DNA from: CAYXGZ01 sp964464755
Lineage (GTDB): Bacteria > Planctomycetota > MHYJ01 > JACPRB01
Direction: 5' to 3'
Length of the DNA: 29,982 nt
Assembly: GCA_964464755.1 (NCBI GenBank)
Contig: CAYXGZ010000044.1
Coordinates: forward strand, 1-29,982
Below are positions 21,872-29,209 of the stretch, piece by piece. The notes under the pieces are model-generated. The model saw only the letters and a list, made by a program, of their open reading frames with translations, was not told the origin of the DNA and ran no database searches. Numbering within the stretch: position 1 is the first letter of the stretch; every line of letters begins with the position of its first letter. Made by a program: the position numbers and the translations under genes.

Positions 21872-22450
21872 CTAGTCTTCCGCGTCGAACAGGCCCCTCT
21901 TCCAGGCGACGACGCCGGCGCCGGTGACCAGGGCGAGCAGGGTGAAGATGATCCCGGCCAGGACCATCAACTTCGTCGAGCTCGACGTGGTGGGGCCCGC
22001 CGGGGCGCTCGGGCCGGCGACGTTCTTCCCGGGCGGCTGGCTGGCGAGGAGCTGGGCCAGCCGGCCCGCCTCCCGGCTGACGTTCGTGGCGACCACCATC
22101 CCCTCCGGGGAGACGATCAGCATCGTCGGGAAGCCGCGGACCGCGTACTTGTCCTTGAGCTCCAGCGCCGGGGCGGGGGAGTCCCCGCGCCGCGAGAAGT
22201 CGAGCAGGACCGGGACCACGTTCTTGGCGGCCTCCACGACCTTCGCGTCCGAGAGCGCACCCGCGCCCAGTTCGGTGCAGTACCCTCACCAGTCGGCGGT
22301 GAAGTAGAGGAGCGCGTTCTTGCCGGTCTTCCGCGCCTCCTCCATGCCCCGGGCCCCGTCCTCGATCCAGGGCAGCTTGCCGCCGTGCTGGGCGGAGGCC
22401 GCGGCCGGGAACGCCAGCAGGGCGGCGAGGACGAAGAGGGAGCGGAGCAC
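21872..22450 (-). CDS. Membrane-anchored thioredoxin-like selenoprotein (in-frame TGA = selenocysteine, UxxC active site)
   Basis: Reads as 192 residues if TGA at 22288-22286 is decoded as selenocysteine (residue 55). Signal peptide at 1-20 (FPAAASA then Q). Residues about 30-135 are a thioredoxin fold: LLYFTADW-U-GYC places TGA exactly at the first active-site position (U55-G-Y-C58). The cis-proline loop is GFPT (P108), followed by IVSPEG. A Ser/Pro/Ala linker (about 137-158) leads to one membrane helix (about 160-183) and a short tail (WKRGLFDAED). The frame stays open and family-like for 137 codons after the TGA. A SECIS-like hairpin lies at 22275-22249. Start is GTG 22450, two bases after the accA stop. 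Without recoding the gene would be called as two fragments. Probably a thiol-disulfide reductase facing outward. The alternative is a single-base TGC to TGA error or mutation. Confidence 0.85.
22249..22275 (-). promoter_or_regulatory. Bacterial SECIS-like hairpin
   Basis: In the mRNA, 10 bases after the UGA: CCGA pairs with UCGG (4 bp), a 3-base bulge ACU lies on the 5' side, then GGGCGC pairs with GCGCUC (6 bp with one G-U), closed by a GGGU loop. The loop starts 24 bases after the UGA and begins with G. This fits the published bacterial SECIS rules: apical loop about 16-37 bases from UGA and a G in the first loop positions. The bulge ending in U below the upper stem recalls E. coli fdhF. 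It lies inside the coding sequence. Confidence 0.75.
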
Positions 22451-22452
22451 GA

Positions 22453-23451
22453 TCAGGCCCGCGAGGCCGCCAGGCGGCCCGCCTCGGACTCCAGGAAATG
22501 GCCCATCTTGCGGTACTTCGCGTAGCGCTCGTCGAGCAGCCGCTCCACGGGCAGGCGGTCCAGCTCGTCGAGCCAGCCGATGATCTTCTTCTTGAGGATC
22601 TCGCCCATCTGCGCGGGGTGCCGGTGGGCGCCGCCCAGCGGCTCCTCGACGACCTCGTCCATGACGCCCATCCCGACGAGGTCGGGCGGCATGATCTTGA
22701 GCAGCTCGGCCGCCTGGGCCGCCTTCGAGGAGTCGCGCCAGAGGATCGAGGCGCAGCCCTCGGGCGAGATGACCGAGAAGTAGGCGTTCTCGAGGATGGC
22801 CAGCCGGTCCGCGACGCAGATGCCCAGCGCGCCGCCGGATCCGCCCTCGCCGATCACGACGGAGATCACGGGCGTCCGCAGCTTGGACATCTCCAGCAGG
22901 TTGCGGGCGATGATGGTCGCCTGGCCCCGCTCCTCGGCCCCGATGCCGGGGTAGGCGCCGGGCGTGTTGACCAGGGTGACGACGGGGAGGTGGAACTTCT
23001 CCGCCAGCTTCATCTTCTCCAGCGCCTTGCGGTAGCCCTCCGGATGGGGGCTGCCGAAGTTGCAGGCGAGGCGTTCCTTGGTGGACTTGCCCTTCTGCTG
23101 GGCCACCAGGAGGATCCGGCGGCCCCCGACGCGGCAGAGGCCCGTCAGGATGGCCCGGTCGTCCCCGTAGGCCTTGTCCCCGTGCAGCTCGACGAAGTCG
23201 TCGAAGATCATCCCCACGAAGTCGGACGCATCCGGCCTCTTGGGGTGGCGGGCCAGCTGGACCCGCTGCCAGGGGGTGAGGCGGGCGTGGATCTCCCGCG
23301 TCCGCCGGTCGAGCTCCAGCCGGAGCTTCTCCACCTCGGCGGTCACGTCGACGCCGGCCTTCTGGGAGAACTTCTCGAGGTCGTGGATCCTCGTTTCGAT
23401 CTCGAGGAGCGGCTTCTCGAAGTCCTTGGGATCGGCCTTGGGCTCTGCCAT
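22453..23451 (-). CDS. accA: Acetyl-CoA carboxylase carboxyltransferase subunit alpha
   Basis: 332 residues from ATG 23451. With AccD it transfers the carboxyl group from carboxybiotin to acetyl-CoA, the committed step of fatty-acid synthesis. Segments: FEKPLLEIETRIHDLE at the N-terminus, GKSTKERLACNFGSPHPEGYRKA (about 121-143), NTPGAYPGIGAEERGQ (162-177), EGGSGGALG (202-210) and SPEGCASILWRD. An in-frame ATG at 23484 was rejected because it lies inside the predicted -10 box and adds residues not found in the family. accD is not in the window. The thioredoxin selenoprotein gene follows after two bases. Confidence 0.96.
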   Translation of the reverse strand: MAEPKADPKDFEKPLLEIETRIHDLEKFSQKAGVDVTAEVEKLRLELDRRTREIHARLTPWQRVQLARHPKRPDASDFVGMIFDDFVELHGDKAYGDDRAILTGLCRVGGRRILLVAQQKGKSTKERLACNFGSPHPEGYRKALEKMKLAEKFHLPVVTLVNTPGAYPGIGAEERGQATIIARNLLEMSKLRTPVISVVIGEGGSGGALGICVADRLAILENAYFSVISPEGCASILWRDSSKAAQAAELLKIMPPDLVGMGVMDEVVEEPLGGAHRHPAQMGEILKKKIIGWLDELDRLPVERLLDERYAKYRKMGHFLESEAGRLAASRA

Positions 23452-23482
23452 GCCGGAGCGGGTCCCCCTCCAAGAAACCCCC

Positions 23483-23512
23483 ATTATCGGACGGCCCCCC
23501 CGGCCCGTTCAA
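23483..23512 (-). promoter_or_regulatory. Promoter of accA
   Basis: On the minus strand TTGAAC (23512-23507), 18-base spacer, GATAAT (23488-23483). The transcript would start near 23476 and include a GGAGGGGG run before ATG 23451. It is placed back-to-back with the purL promoter. Confidence 0.65.
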
Positions 23513-23540
23513 GGGGTATTCGACGGCCGGACGGGGTTCG

Positions 23541-23570
23541 TTGACGGGTGCACCGCGGCGCTGGTACCCT
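23541..23570 (+). promoter_or_regulatory. Promoter of the purL operon (near-leaderless)
   Basis: TTGACG (23541-23546), 18-base spacer, TACCCT (23565-23570), six bases before the GTG start at 23577. Transcription would begin at about the start codon. Confidence 0.5.
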
Positions 23571-23576
23571 TCCGCC

Positions 23577-26435
23577 GTGCTTTGGCGCGTGGACGTGGCC
23601 TGCCGGCCGGAAACGGGGGACGCCCTTTCGGCCGCCGCCGCCGCCGCCCTCCGGGACCTGGCCCTGCCGGGCCTCGAGAAGGTCCGCAGCGCCCAGGTCT
23701 TCCTCCTCGAGGGCCCCGATCTCGACGCCGACCGGATCGCCCGGGAACTCCTGGCCGACCCCGTCAGCGAGACCTACACCGTCAGCCGGGCCGACCAGCC
23801 CCCCGCGGTCCCCGCCGGGACCCGCGTCGTCACCGTCTTCAAGAAGCCCGGGGTCATGGACCCCGTCGAGGCCTCCGCCCGCAAGGCCGTCCGGGACCTC
23901 GGGATGAACGCCACGGCCGTCCGCACCGGCATGCGCCACGTCGTCTGGGGCGGCCCCGACGACGCCGCCCTCCAGGCCGCGGCCGCCAAGGTCCTCGGCA
24001 ACGCCGCCATCGACGAGATCGCCCTCGGCGAGCGCCGCTTCGAGAAGATCCACCTCGGCGCCCCCTACGTCTTCCGGCGGGTCGAGGTCCCGATCTCCGC
24101 GCTCGACGACGCGGGGCTGGCGAAGCTCAGCCGCGAGGCCGGCCTCTCCCTGACCGTCCGCGAGATGCGCGCCGTCCAGGAGCACTTCAAGGCCAAGCGC
24201 CGCGAGCCGACCGACGCGGAGCTCGAGACGGTCGCCCAGACCTGGAGCGAGCACTGCAAGCACAAGACGCTCACCTCCGACGTCGTCTTCAACGGCCGGA
24301 CCATCCCGAACCTCCTGAAGTCGACCGTGTTCCGCGCCACGAAGGAGCTCGCGAAGCCCTGGTGCGTCAGCGTCTTCAAGGACAACGCGGGCATCATCGA
24401 GTTCGACGAGAAGGACCACGTCTGCTTCAAGGTCGAGACCCACAACCACCCCTCCGCGATCGACCCCTACGGCGGGGCGAACACGGGCCTCGGCGGGGTC
24501 ATCCGCGACGTCCTCGGCTGCGGCCTGGGCGCCAAGCCGGTCGCGTCCACCGACGTGTTCTGCGTCGGCCGGCCGGACACTGCGGAATCCGCGCTTCCGC
24601 CCGGCACGATCCACCCCCGGCGCATCCTCAAGGGCGTCGTGGCGGGCGTCCGCGACTACGGCAACCGCATGGGCATCCCGACGGTCAACGGCGCCGTCTA
24701 CTTCGACGACCGCTACGTCGGCAACCCGCTCGTCTACTGCGGCACCGTCGGCATCCTGCCTCGCTCGATGGCGACCAAGGAGGCCCGGAAGGGCGACGTC
24801 ATCGTGGTCGTCGGCGGCCGGACCGGCCGGGACGGCATCCACGGCGCGACCTTCTCCTCCGTCGAGCTGCACGACCAGAGCGAGACGGTCTCCGCGGGCG
24901 CCGTCCAGATCGGCAACGCGATCGTCGAGAAGATGGTCCTCGACACCGTGCTCCAGGCCCGCGACAGGGGCCTCTACACCTGCATCACCGACTGCGGCGC
25001 GGGCGGCCTGTCCAGCGCGGTCGGCGAGATGGGCGCCGAGCTCGGCGCCGAGGTCGACCTCGACAAGGTCCCGCTGAAGTACGAGGGCCTCACCTACGCG
25101 GAGACCTGGATCAGCGAGGCCCAGGAGCGCATGGTGCTCGCCGCCGCGCCGGAGAAGCTCGAGGAGCTCCTCGCGGTGTTCCGCGCCGAGAACGTCGAGG
25201 CGACCGCGATCGGCCGCTTCACGGGCGACCGCCTGCTCGTCCTGCGCTACCGGGGCGAGGAGGTCGCGCGGATCGAGATGGACTTCCTCCACGACGGGCT
25301 GCCGCGCGAGACCCTCGTCGCGACCTGGGCCGAGCCCAAGCACCCGGACCCCAAGCCGCCCGAGAAGGACGACTACGGCCCGGACCTCAAGAAGATCCTC
25401 GGGTCCTGGAACGTCTGCTCGAAGGAGTGGATCATCCGGCAGTACGACCACGAGGTTCAGGGCGGCAGCGTCGTCAAGCCGCTCACCGGCCTCCACCGCG
25501 ACGGGCCCTCCGACGGCGCCGTCCTGCGGCCCCGCCTCGACACGGTGAAGGGCCTCGCGGTCGCCTGCGGCTTCAACCCGCGCTACGGCGACCTCGACCC
25601 GTACCAGATGGCGGCCAACTCGATCGACGAGGCGGTGCGCAACGCGATCTGCGTCGGCGCGGACTTCGAGCGCATCGCGATCCTCGACAACTTCAGCTGG
25701 GCCAGCCCCCGGGACCCCGGCGTGCTCGGCCAGCTCGTGCGGGCCTGCGAGGCCTGCTACGACGTCGCGAAGGCCTACGGCACGCCCTTCATCTCGGGCA
25801 AGGACAGCCTCAACAACGAGTTCCGCGTCGGCGACCAGGTCATCCGCATCCCGCCCTCGCTGCTCGTCTCGGCGCTCGGCGTCCTCCAGGACGTCCGCAA
25901 GTCCGTGACGATGGACCTCAAGGAGCAGGGGAACTACCTCTGGATCGTGGGGCCCACGCGCATGGAGCTCGGCGGGTCCCACTATTCGCTGGTCAACGGG
26001 CTGGCCGGCGGCCGGGTGCCGACGGTCGACCTGCAGCTGGCGCCGAAGATCCACGCGGCCGTCTCGAAGGCGGTCGCCGCGGGGGTGGTGCGCGCCGCGC
26101 ACGACTGCTCGGAGGGCGGCCTCGCCGCCGCGGTCGCCGAGATGGCCTTCTCGGGCGGGTTCGGGCTCAACATGTTCCTCGAGCAGGTCCCCGTGAAGCT
26201 GCTCAGCGGCGAGACCTCGCTGCTCTTCTCGGAGTCGCCCTCGCGCTACCTCCTCGAGGTCCGCGAGCGGGACTTCGGCGTCTTCGAGAAGATCGTCGAG
26301 GGCCTGCCCAAGGGCTGCATCGGGCAGATCACGGGCACGGGGCGCCTCGAGATGATCGGCCGCGGCCGCCGCAAGCTGATCAACGAGCCGATCGAGGAGC
26401 TGCGGGCCGCGTGGAAGGGGACCCTCGCGTGGTGA
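23577..26435 (+). CDS. purL: Phosphoribosylformylglycinamidine synthase, synthetase subunit with fused PurS-like N-terminus
   Basis: 952 residues from GTG 23577. Converts FGAR plus ATP and ammonia to FGAM in purine synthesis. Residues 1-80 (ending LLADPVSETYTV) and about 83-150 (VVTVFKKPGVMDP, LGMNATAVRTG) each look like a PurS unit, matching the PurS-dimer-like N-terminal domain of large PurL. The synthetase core has the catalytic histidine region WSEHCKHK (about 222-229), ETHNHPSAIDPYGGA (about 287-301), GKDSLNNEF and the second-half AHDCSEGGLAAAVAEMAF. The glutaminase is encoded separately by the next gene, overlapping by 4 bases (GTGA). This is intermediate between small PurL (about 740 residues with separate PurS) and the large single-chain enzyme (about 1300). 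Confidence 0.95.
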   Translation: MLWRVDVACRPETGDALSAAAAAALRDLALPGLEKVRSAQVFLLEGPDLDADRIARELLADPVSETYTVSRADQPPAVPAGTRVVTVFKKPGVMDPVEASARKAVRDLGMNATAVRTGMRHVVWGGPDDAALQAAAAKVLGNAAIDEIALGERRFEKIHLGAPYVFRRVEVPISALDDAGLAKLSREAGLSLTVREMRAVQEHFKAKRREPTDAELETVAQTWSEHCKHKTLTSDVVFNGRTIPNLLKSTVFRATKELAKPWCVSVFKDNAGIIEFDEKDHVCFKVETHNHPSAIDPYGGANTGLGGVIRDVLGCGLGAKPVASTDVFCVGRPDTAESALPPGTIHPRRILKGVVAGVRDYGNRMGIPTVNGAVYFDDRYVGNPLVYCGTVGILPRSMATKEARKGDVIVVVGGRTGRDGIHGATFSSVELHDQSETVSAGAVQIGNAIVEKMVLDTVLQARDRGLYTCITDCGAGGLSSAVGEMGAELGAEVDLDKVPLKYEGLTYAETWISEAQERMVLAAAPEKLEELLAVFRAENVEATAIGRFTGDRLLVLRYRGEEVARIEMDFLHDGLPRETLVATWAEPKHPDPKPPEKDDYGPDLKKILGSWNVCSKEWIIRQYDHEVQGGSVVKPLTGLHRDGPSDGAVLRPRLDTVKGLAVACGFNPRYGDLDPYQMAANSIDEAVRNAICVGADFERIAILDNFSWASPRDPGVLGQLVRACEACYDVAKAYGTPFISGKDSLNNEFRVGDQVIRIPPSLLVSALGVLQDVRKSVTMDLKEQGNYLWIVGPTRMELGGSHYSLVNGLAGGRVPTVDLQLAPKIHAAVSKAVAAGVVRAAHDCSEGGLAAAVAEMAFSGGFGLNMFLEQVPVKLLSGETSLLFSESPSRYLLEVRERDFGVFEKIVEGLPKGCIGQITGTGRLEMIGRGRRKLINEPIEELRAAWKGTLAW

Positions 26436-27205
26436 CCCCCCGGGCGCTGCTCGTCCGCTCGGCGGGGACGAACACGGACCTCGAGACCGTGAAGGCCTGC
26501 GAGCAGGCCGGCTTCGAGACCGAGCTCCTGCACGTCAACCGGCTCGTGGAGAACCCGAAGCTCTTCGGCGGGTTCCGGCTGCTCGTGGTCCCGGGCGGCT
26601 TCTCGTACGGCGACGACCTCGGCTCGGGACGGGTCTTCGCGAACGAGCTGAGGCTGCGGCTCGGCGACGCGCTCGTGAACTTCGTCCGCGAGGGGCGCCT
26701 GGTGCTCGGGATCTGCAACGGCTTCCAGGTCCTCGTGAAATCGGGGCTCCTGCCGGATCCGCTCCGGGGACTGGCGCAGACCGTGACGCTGACCTTCAAC
26801 GACTCGGGCCGCTTCGAGGACCGCTGGGTGCGGATGAAGACCGTGTCCTCGAAGTGCGTCTTCGCGAAGGAGGGCGCCTTCATCGAGGCGGGGGTGACCC
26901 ACGGCGAGGGGAAGTTCGTCGCGCCGCCGGAGCTGCTCGCGAAGCTCGAGTCGGCCGGCCAGGTCGTGCTCCGCTACGTCGACGCGTCGGGGAACCCGAC
27001 GCAGGCCTTCCCGGACAATCCGAACGGCTCGGTCAACGCGATCGCGGGGATCTGCGATCCGACCGGCCGCGTGCTCGGCCTCATGCCCCACCCGGAGAAG
27101 CACCAGTTCTCGACGCAGCACCCGCTCTGGGCGCGGAAGGGCCTCCAGGATCCGGACGGGCTTTCCCTGTTCCGGAACGCCTTCGAGCACTGTCGTACCG
27201 CCTGA
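26432..27205 (+). CDS. purQ: Phosphoribosylformylglycinamidine synthase, glutaminase subunit
   Basis: 257 residues. Class I glutamine amidotransferase that feeds ammonia to PurL. The nucleophile Cys lies in VLGICNGFQVL, and the His/Glu pair in LMPHPEKHQF. VVPGGFSYGDDLGSGRVFA is the typical PurQ oxyanion region. The start is GTG 26432, overlapping the purL stop; another GTG lies one codon earlier at 26429. Stop TGA shares one base with the next gene's ATG. Genes purL and purQ together supply a complete FGAM synthase. Confidence 0.96.
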   Translation: MTPRALLVRSAGTNTDLETVKACEQAGFETELLHVNRLVENPKLFGGFRLLVVPGGFSYGDDLGSGRVFANELRLRLGDALVNFVREGRLVLGICNGFQVLVKSGLLPDPLRGLAQTVTLTFNDSGRFEDRWVRMKTVSSKCVFAKEGAFIEAGVTHGEGKFVAPPELLAKLESAGQVVLRYVDASGNPTQAFPDNPNGSVNAIAGICDPTGRVLGLMPHPEKHQFSTQHPLWARKGLQDPDGLSLFRNAFEHCRTA

Positions 27206-27663
27206 TGGTAAGGACGGAGCGCAACGGCAAGATCGTCTACGAGGAGCGGAACCGGGGCTGCTCGCTCGGCTGCTTCGTCGCCGGCGTCGTCCTCTGGGCG
27301 ATCGCGGCGGGGCAGTCCTCGGACAGCGGCTGCATCTGGGGCAGCCTGGGCCTGGCCTGCATCGCGGGCGCCTTCAAGATGATCTACACGCAGGAGGGGA
27401 TGCTCCTCGACCTGGACGAGCAGGCCCTCGTGATCCGGACGAAGTCGCCGTGGAAGTCGAGGTCCGAGACCCTGGCCTTCGGGGAGATCCGGAGGATCGT
27501 CCTGCTGCACAAGATCGACCAGGACGGCGACCGCTCGGAGCAGGGGATGCACCTCGAGCTGGCGGACGGACGCCTCCTGAAGGTCATGGGGACGGGAGGC
27601 AAGAAGACCGCGGCGCTCCTGGCCGTCGACCTCCACGTCGAGGTCGAGGAGCGGCGGGCATGA
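27205..27663 (+). CDS. Small membrane protein of unknown function
   Basis: 152 residues from ATG 27205, sharing one base with the purQ stop. Two hydrophobic segments (about 20-36 and 42-61) separated by a short Ser/Asp/Gly loop are followed by a soluble beta-rich part of about 90 residues (LLDLDEQALVIRTK, MHLELADGRLLKVMG), resembling the PH-like tail of small bacterial membrane proteins. Cysteines flank and lie within the hydrophobic segments. The stop overlaps miaA by 4 bases (ATGA). Function unknown; co-expression with purine and tRNA-modification genes may be incidental. Confidence 0.78.
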   Translation: MVRTERNGKIVYEERNRGCSLGCFVAGVVLWAIAAGQSSDSGCIWGSLGLACIAGAFKMIYTQEGMLLDLDEQALVIRTKSPWKSRSETLAFGEIRRIVLLHKIDQDGDRSEQGMHLELADGRLLKVMGTGGKKTAALLAVDLHVEVEERRA

Positions 27664-28541
27664 CCCCGGTCTTCCTCCTCGGCCCGACGGCCTCGGGCAA
27701 GCACGAGGCCGCGATCCTCGTCGCGGAGCAGCTCGGCGCGGAGATCGTCTCGGTCGACTCCATGAAGGTCTACCGGCGCATGGACATCGGGACGGCGAAG
27801 CCGTCGCCGACGATGCTGGCCCGGGTCCGGCACCACCTCGTGGACATCTGCGAGCCCTCCGACTCGTACAACGCGGGGCGCTTCGTCGAGGACGCGCGGA
27901 AGGCGGTCGCCGACCTGGAGTCGCGGGGGAAGCGGGCGCTCTTCGTCGGCGGCACCTCGCTCTACTACAAGGCCTACGTCTACGGGCTCTTCGCCGGGCC
28001 GCCCGCCGACCCGGCGCTCCGGGCCGAGCTGCTCGCCGAGGGCCCCGTCGCCCTGCACGCGGAGCTGCAGCGCGTCGATCCCGCGGCCGCGGCGCGCATC
28101 CATCCCAACGACGCGAAGCGCCTGGTCCGCGCGGTCGAGGTGTGGCGGAAGACGGGGATCCCGATCTCGTCCGTGCAGACGCATTTCGACAAGCCGTCGA
28201 TCCAGGCCCCCGTGGTCTGCCTGCACCGCGCGGACCTCGAGGCGCGGATCGCCCGCCGGGTGCGGAGGATGTTCGAGCAGGGGCTGGTGCAGGAGGTGCG
28301 GGGGCTGCTCGCGGCGCCTTGGGGGCCCGAGGGGCGGCAGGCCGTCGGCTACCGCGAGGTCGTCGATTGCCTCGAGGGGCGGGCGACGGAGGCGGAGGCC
28401 GAGGCGGCCGTCGTGCTGCACACGCGGCAGTTCTCGCGCCGGCAGGCGCAGTGGTTCCGGAGCTTCAAGGAGGCGCGGACCGTCGAGGCCTCGGACGATC
28501 CCGCGGCGACGGCCCGGGCCGTCCTCGCCGGCCTCACTTAG
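27660..28541 (+). CDS. miaA: tRNA dimethylallyltransferase
   Basis: 293 residues, typical length about 300. Adds an isopentenyl group to N6 of A37 in tRNAs reading codons that start with U. P-loop GPTASGK (8-14), substrate-binding DSMKVYRRMDIGTAKP (about 34-49), GGTSLYYKAY and HPNDAKRLVRAVEV segments, and the C-terminal RQFSRRQAQWFR motif are all present. Start ATG 27660 overlaps the preceding stop. The last 8 bases overlap the end of the convergent phosphoesterase gene, and no terminator is visible between them. Notable next to the selenoprotein because A37 modification also occurs on tRNA-Sec in E. coli. Confidence 0.96.
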   Translation: MTPVFLLGPTASGKHEAAILVAEQLGAEIVSVDSMKVYRRMDIGTAKPSPTMLARVRHHLVDICEPSDSYNAGRFVEDARKAVADLESRGKRALFVGGTSLYYKAYVYGLFAGPPADPALRAELLAEGPVALHAELQRVDPAAAARIHPNDAKRLVRAVEVWRKTGIPISSVQTHFDKPSIQAPVVCLHRADLEARIARRVRRMFEQGLVQEVRGLLAAPWGPEGRQAVGYREVVDCLEGRATEAEAEAAVVLHTRQFSRRQAQWFRSFKEARTVEASDDPAATARAVLAGLT

Positions 28542-29199
28542 GCTTGGCGCCCGTCACGGCCTTCGCGAGCTCGTCGAGCACGGCGGCGCGGCGCTTCGCC
28601 GCCTCGAGCCAGGGGTGCCGCCACTTCGAGAGCTCGGCGAGGATGCGCTCGCGCAGGGCGGCGTCCGTCGCGGCGAGCGTCCACTCCACGGCCGAGGGCT
28701 TGAGGACCTGGCTGGCGATGGCCACGAGGGCGTGCTCCTCGCGGTTGAGGGCCTCGTGGATCTCGTCGAGCTCGGGGCTCGGCGCCGGGTCGGGAGTCGG
28801 CTCGGAGAGCAGGGCGGAGGTCGTCCGCCGGACGGCGGGCGTGGCGTCCTCGATCGTCCAGACGATGGACGGCCCCTCGATCGCGGTGCGGGTGATGCGC
28901 AGCCGCGTCTTCACGCGCCGGCCGACCACGGCGACCTGGATCGCCGAGGGGGTCCAGGTGTCCTCGAGGTAGGTCCCGGTGTCCCAGGGGGTCACGGAGC
29001 CCTTCTCGCCGGTGAGCTTGCCCTCGAAATCGAGGTACTTGAGCGCGTGGTCCTTGGCCTCGACGGCCTTCAGGGGCTCGGTGAGGTCGGTGCCCGGGAG
29101 CCTCCAGCTCTTGAGGGTCCCGTCCTTCTCGAGGAAGAGGTCGAAGTGGTCCGGGTGCTTGCCGGCCCCCGAGTGCTGCGAGATCGTGAAGCGAGGCAT
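28534..29199 (-). CDS. Stand-alone LigD-type 3'-phosphoesterase domain protein
   Basis: 221 residues. Residues 1-80 match the 3'-phosphoesterase domain of DNA ligase D: H9 in ISQH, H18/D20 in HFDLFLE, GTLKSWRLPG (27-36), H51 in AKDHALKYLDFEG and the WDTGTY strand (72-77). These correspond to the metal-binding His/Asp/His set of the Pseudomonas enzyme, which trims 3' ribonucleotides and phosphates at DNA ends. The G-rich GxYGaG segment of LigD is reduced. Residues about 80-130 continue as strands; the last 90 (about 133-221) are helical with no recognised domain. No ligase or polymerase domain is attached. AGGAG, seven bases before ATG 29199, overlaps the stop of the sigma-54 activator upstream, so the two are likely co-transcribed. 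Confidence 0.8.
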   Translation of the reverse strand: MPRFTISQHSGAGKHPDHFDLFLEKDGTLKSWRLPGTDLTEPLKAVEAKDHALKYLDFEGKLTGEKGSVTPWDTGTYLEDTWTPSAIQVAVVGRRVKTRLRITRTAIEGPSIVWTIEDATPAVRRTTSALLSEPTPDPAPSPELDEIHEALNREEHALVAIASQVLKPSAVEWTLAATDAALRERILAELSKWRHPWLEAAKRRAAVLDELAKAVTGAKPK

Positions 29200-29209
29200 C
29201 CGGCGTCTC

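Noticed and set aside
21872..22237. Shorter thioredoxin-like gene starting downstream of the TGA
   Set aside because: It would lack the active site and the export signal. The upstream codons in the same frame encode a perfect signal peptide and thioredoxin N-terminus, so the TGA is better read as selenocysteine or, less likely, a single-base defect.
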